Below the pieces are notes generated by a model, which saw only the letters and a list, made by a program, of their open reading frames with translations, did no database searches and was not told the DNA's origin. A stretch of 64,000 nucleotides of DNA from Endomychus coccineus (lineage: Eukaryota; Arthropoda; Insecta; Coleoptera; Endomychidae), in the NCBI GenBank assembly GCA_958510875.1, contig OY294068.1, positions 176,855,411 to 176,919,410 of the forward strand, read 5' to 3'. Shown in pieces: positions 61,955 to 64,000 of this stretch. The position numbers and the translations under genes were made by a program. Every line of letters starts with the position of its first letter. Position 1 is the stretch's first letter.

Positions 61955-62990
61955 AATCATGTCTCCACTTTTACCAGCACAGGATTACATTATATTTCAC
62001 CAATCTAAGTGCCTTGGAGCCTTCAGACAAGAAACTCATATGGAAACCACAACTACAACAACAGTGCCTTGAATTCACTCCCGCCTTCTGGTTGTACAGA
62101 AGGGCTATTGGCCACAACTGGGGCCTCACTCCAAAACCATGATGTGGATCTTCGAAGCCATACTTGAACCAAAGTTGACACATTCCTCGGTAGTGTGGTG
62201 TAAAAAAACAGAGATCGAAACGAGAAAATAAGATCATCCACAGCTGCACTTTGAACTCTAATGAAGTAGAAACCATTCCCCCTGACTAACATAGATGGCC
62301 ACAGGCGTATGTCAATAGGATTATTAAAAGCAAAAGGTAGCCACACCTCACTACCAATCAATAATGAAACACATCCCATTTATTCGATAAGAACGGATGG
62401 GATGACAGCACTATACACCTTCGATATGAAGGTTGGTTAAGCAACCATTCAGCACTGCCAACCAATGGAGAAATCTGGTTCACTGATGGAGCAAGAAACC
62501 AAGGAGAGTTGGGAGTAAGGATATTTTGCAAATGCCCTATAAAAGTTTTACTAAGCGTGTGGCAAATACGCCAAAATTTTCCAAGCGGGGATAGTGGCAA
62601 AAACGCGCTGTGTCCAAATTGCGCTGGATCAAGGAACGCAAACTCAAATCATCATAAATACGAAGCACCAATGGACATTCAGATGCATAACACTGATCCT
62701 CCCAATATAAAGATCACTCTCTGTAGAGCTATGCGATCTGAGGAGATCCAGATACTAGATACGAAGACGGTGTTAAGCCTCTTCAAAGCATTAACCACCT
62801 ACACGTTTGCTTGGGTATTAATAGGTGACTGTTTGCCCGCCTCGGGAACCTGGTGAACACTCTTGAACCCTTTGGTAGATGAGTCAAAAATTGTGAGTGG
62901 GAACCGCTCCATTAGGTGAAATGTGACACAGGGTGCAAAGGGTTTCGACCTAGGCATTAAGGTGCTCATTCTCCCTTAATAATAATAATA
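61955..62990 (+). pseudogene. I-clade-like non-LTR retrotransposon 3' end with TAA tail
   Basis: At 62030-62145 FWLYRRAIGHNWGLTPKP, and in the next frame MMWIFEAILEPKLTHSSVVW (62132-62191), match the post-palm region of I-type ORF2 ('CRR.IGK.WGL.P....WIY.AI..P.L.Y...VW'). At 62467-62530 NGEIWFTDGARNQGELGVRI is the first RNase H block with its TDG aspartate. Later frames (62690-62850) are the degraded remainder. A 3' untranslated stretch ('ggtgctcattctccct') ends in (TAA)n at 62977-62990, the characteristic end of I elements. The region between the reverse transcriptase and RNase H pieces is shortened. Confidence 0.8.
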
Positions 62991-64000
62991 GTGTTCCTCA
63001 TCATGAATAGTTGGCTATCCTAGAGGAATTTGTAGTATAGGAATCTTCCATTCCTATACGAGATTACCTAAAATCGCTAAGTTATATAATGCGACCTTAT
63101 TTCTATTTAGTAATGTTATTAAGTATATCTTTAGATCTCGGAGCTGACCCACAAGCAATATGTTTATATTGTGTTAATATATTAAACATATTGTGTGGCA
63201 CAGATAACTTGAATTCTTAGACTAGATAACTAGGACATAATAACAATAACATCACATTAGATTATAATGTACACTTATGTAGGACAAGCAATATAGATAT
63301 AGTATCCATATTCATATAAGATATTGAGATAAGATATTCATTCAAGTGTACAAGTTATTATTATGTAGAGCGAGACATCAAGTCGTAATGGCGTCAAGCT
63401 CTACCTTAAGTAAAGTGACTCTTTTGTAAGTGTTGTGTTTCAATCCCCTATGCGTCCACCAGGACCACGGGTCAGTTTAGGGCAAACCGCCCAACATTAA
63501 GAGCTGATCCCCACATGACGACCGTTGCCAACAATCTAACTTTAAAAGTCTCAAAAACATTGAGAAATTAAAGTACAGGTTTCGGAACAAACAGATTTTG
63601 TATATGTCAAATATTCTGGTTTCCATTGCTCTATGGCTCGACTGAATCTTCAATTGCTTGCAATTTTCCATCCTGACTTAAAATACTCTTTGGAAGATAT
63701 TTTGGTCAATTTGAAAACTGACTAGACATCGCATTAGTTTGTGGACGAGGGTAACTCAAATTCGAACTTACTGTTTGGCCGGTTCTCGTATCTTGCTCCT
63801 AAATTATCATAATGAAATTTTCTTCTCATCTTCAGTAAAATATTTGCCACCGTACTATGAACACTTGGTTTAAAATCTGCCTGTGGCATTGACAACTTCT
63901 ATTGGTGACGCAAAGTGTTGTTTTTTTTTAAGCCAAAAACATTAAATTTTGTCTTTTTAACATAATGTCCTCTACAACACGCACACAACACTATCCAAAC
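62991..64000. other. Non-coding, nothing firmly recognised
   Basis: 63150-63480 has short repeats ('atgtttatattgtgttaata', 'attaaacatattgtg') and 'gagcgagacatcaag...gtcaagctctacc', and could be part of an LTR. No partner copy was seen in the window. No teneurin exon was recognised here. Confidence 0.35.

Overview
The window is AT-rich eukaryotic DNA. It is almost certainly from an insect: it has large introns, GT-AG splice sites, mariner, hAT, Penelope-like and I/CR1-type retroelement remnants, and a TATA+TCAGTT arthropod-style core promoter in one repeat. No bacterial-type gene, CRISPR array, rRNA or tRNA was recognised. The species cannot be named from this sequence.

Only one host gene is supported: three plus-strand coding exons of a teneurin (Ten-a/Ten-m family). 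Exon 1 (18044-18126) holds a start codon and a short proline-rich cytoplasmic N-terminus. Exon 2 (48178-48449) holds the rest of the cytoplasmic segment and the transmembrane helix. Exon 3 (53814-53933) begins the extracellular stalk. The phases join exactly (2 bases + 1 base, then 1 base + 2 bases), giving introns of about 30.05 kb and 5.36 kb. The EGF, NHL and YD-repeat exons must lie beyond the right edge. Bases 17490-18043 look like the leader or promoter region of this short-N-terminus isoform.

Everything else recognisable is mobile or repetitive. (a) Two Penelope-like families (called PLE-A and PLE-B here) carry hammerhead ribozyme motifs in their terminal repeats. PLE-A: 290-470, 18957-20425, 34660-34865, 41215-41255. 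PLE-B: 10436-10690, 27845-28112, 44500-44850, 52090-52525. (b) Two long palindromic elements share ends (ATAGTC(C/G)AGG) and a common internal motif: 14951-16377 and 46697-47447. (c) A 2.27 kb inverted repeat at 23837-26102 has LTR-like arms, each with a TATA box and initiator pointing at the central loop. (d) Mariner copies lie at 13370-14467 and 58262-58742. (e) Two related hAT copies lie at 55081-56901 (perfect 8 bp target duplication) and 59538-61246. (f) Non-LTR retrotransposon fragments lie at 11680-12410, 21480-22060, 35072-35850, 42350-43260, 53440-53610, 57240-58260 and 61955-62990 (ending in a TAA tail). (g) Tigger-like and IS630/Tc1-like transposase fragments lie at 3060-3470 and 22185-22430.

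Bases 1-17.5 kb are upstream of the teneurin start exon, or intronic if longer isoforms start further left. They are mostly unrecognised AT-rich sequence with a few transposon remnants. Intron 1 carries most of the palindromes and Penelope-like pieces, and intron 2 carries a degenerate tandem array (49198-50570). The right-hand 9 kb (55-63 kb) is a transposon cluster. All transposon coding regions seen are broken by stops, frameshifts or deletions.
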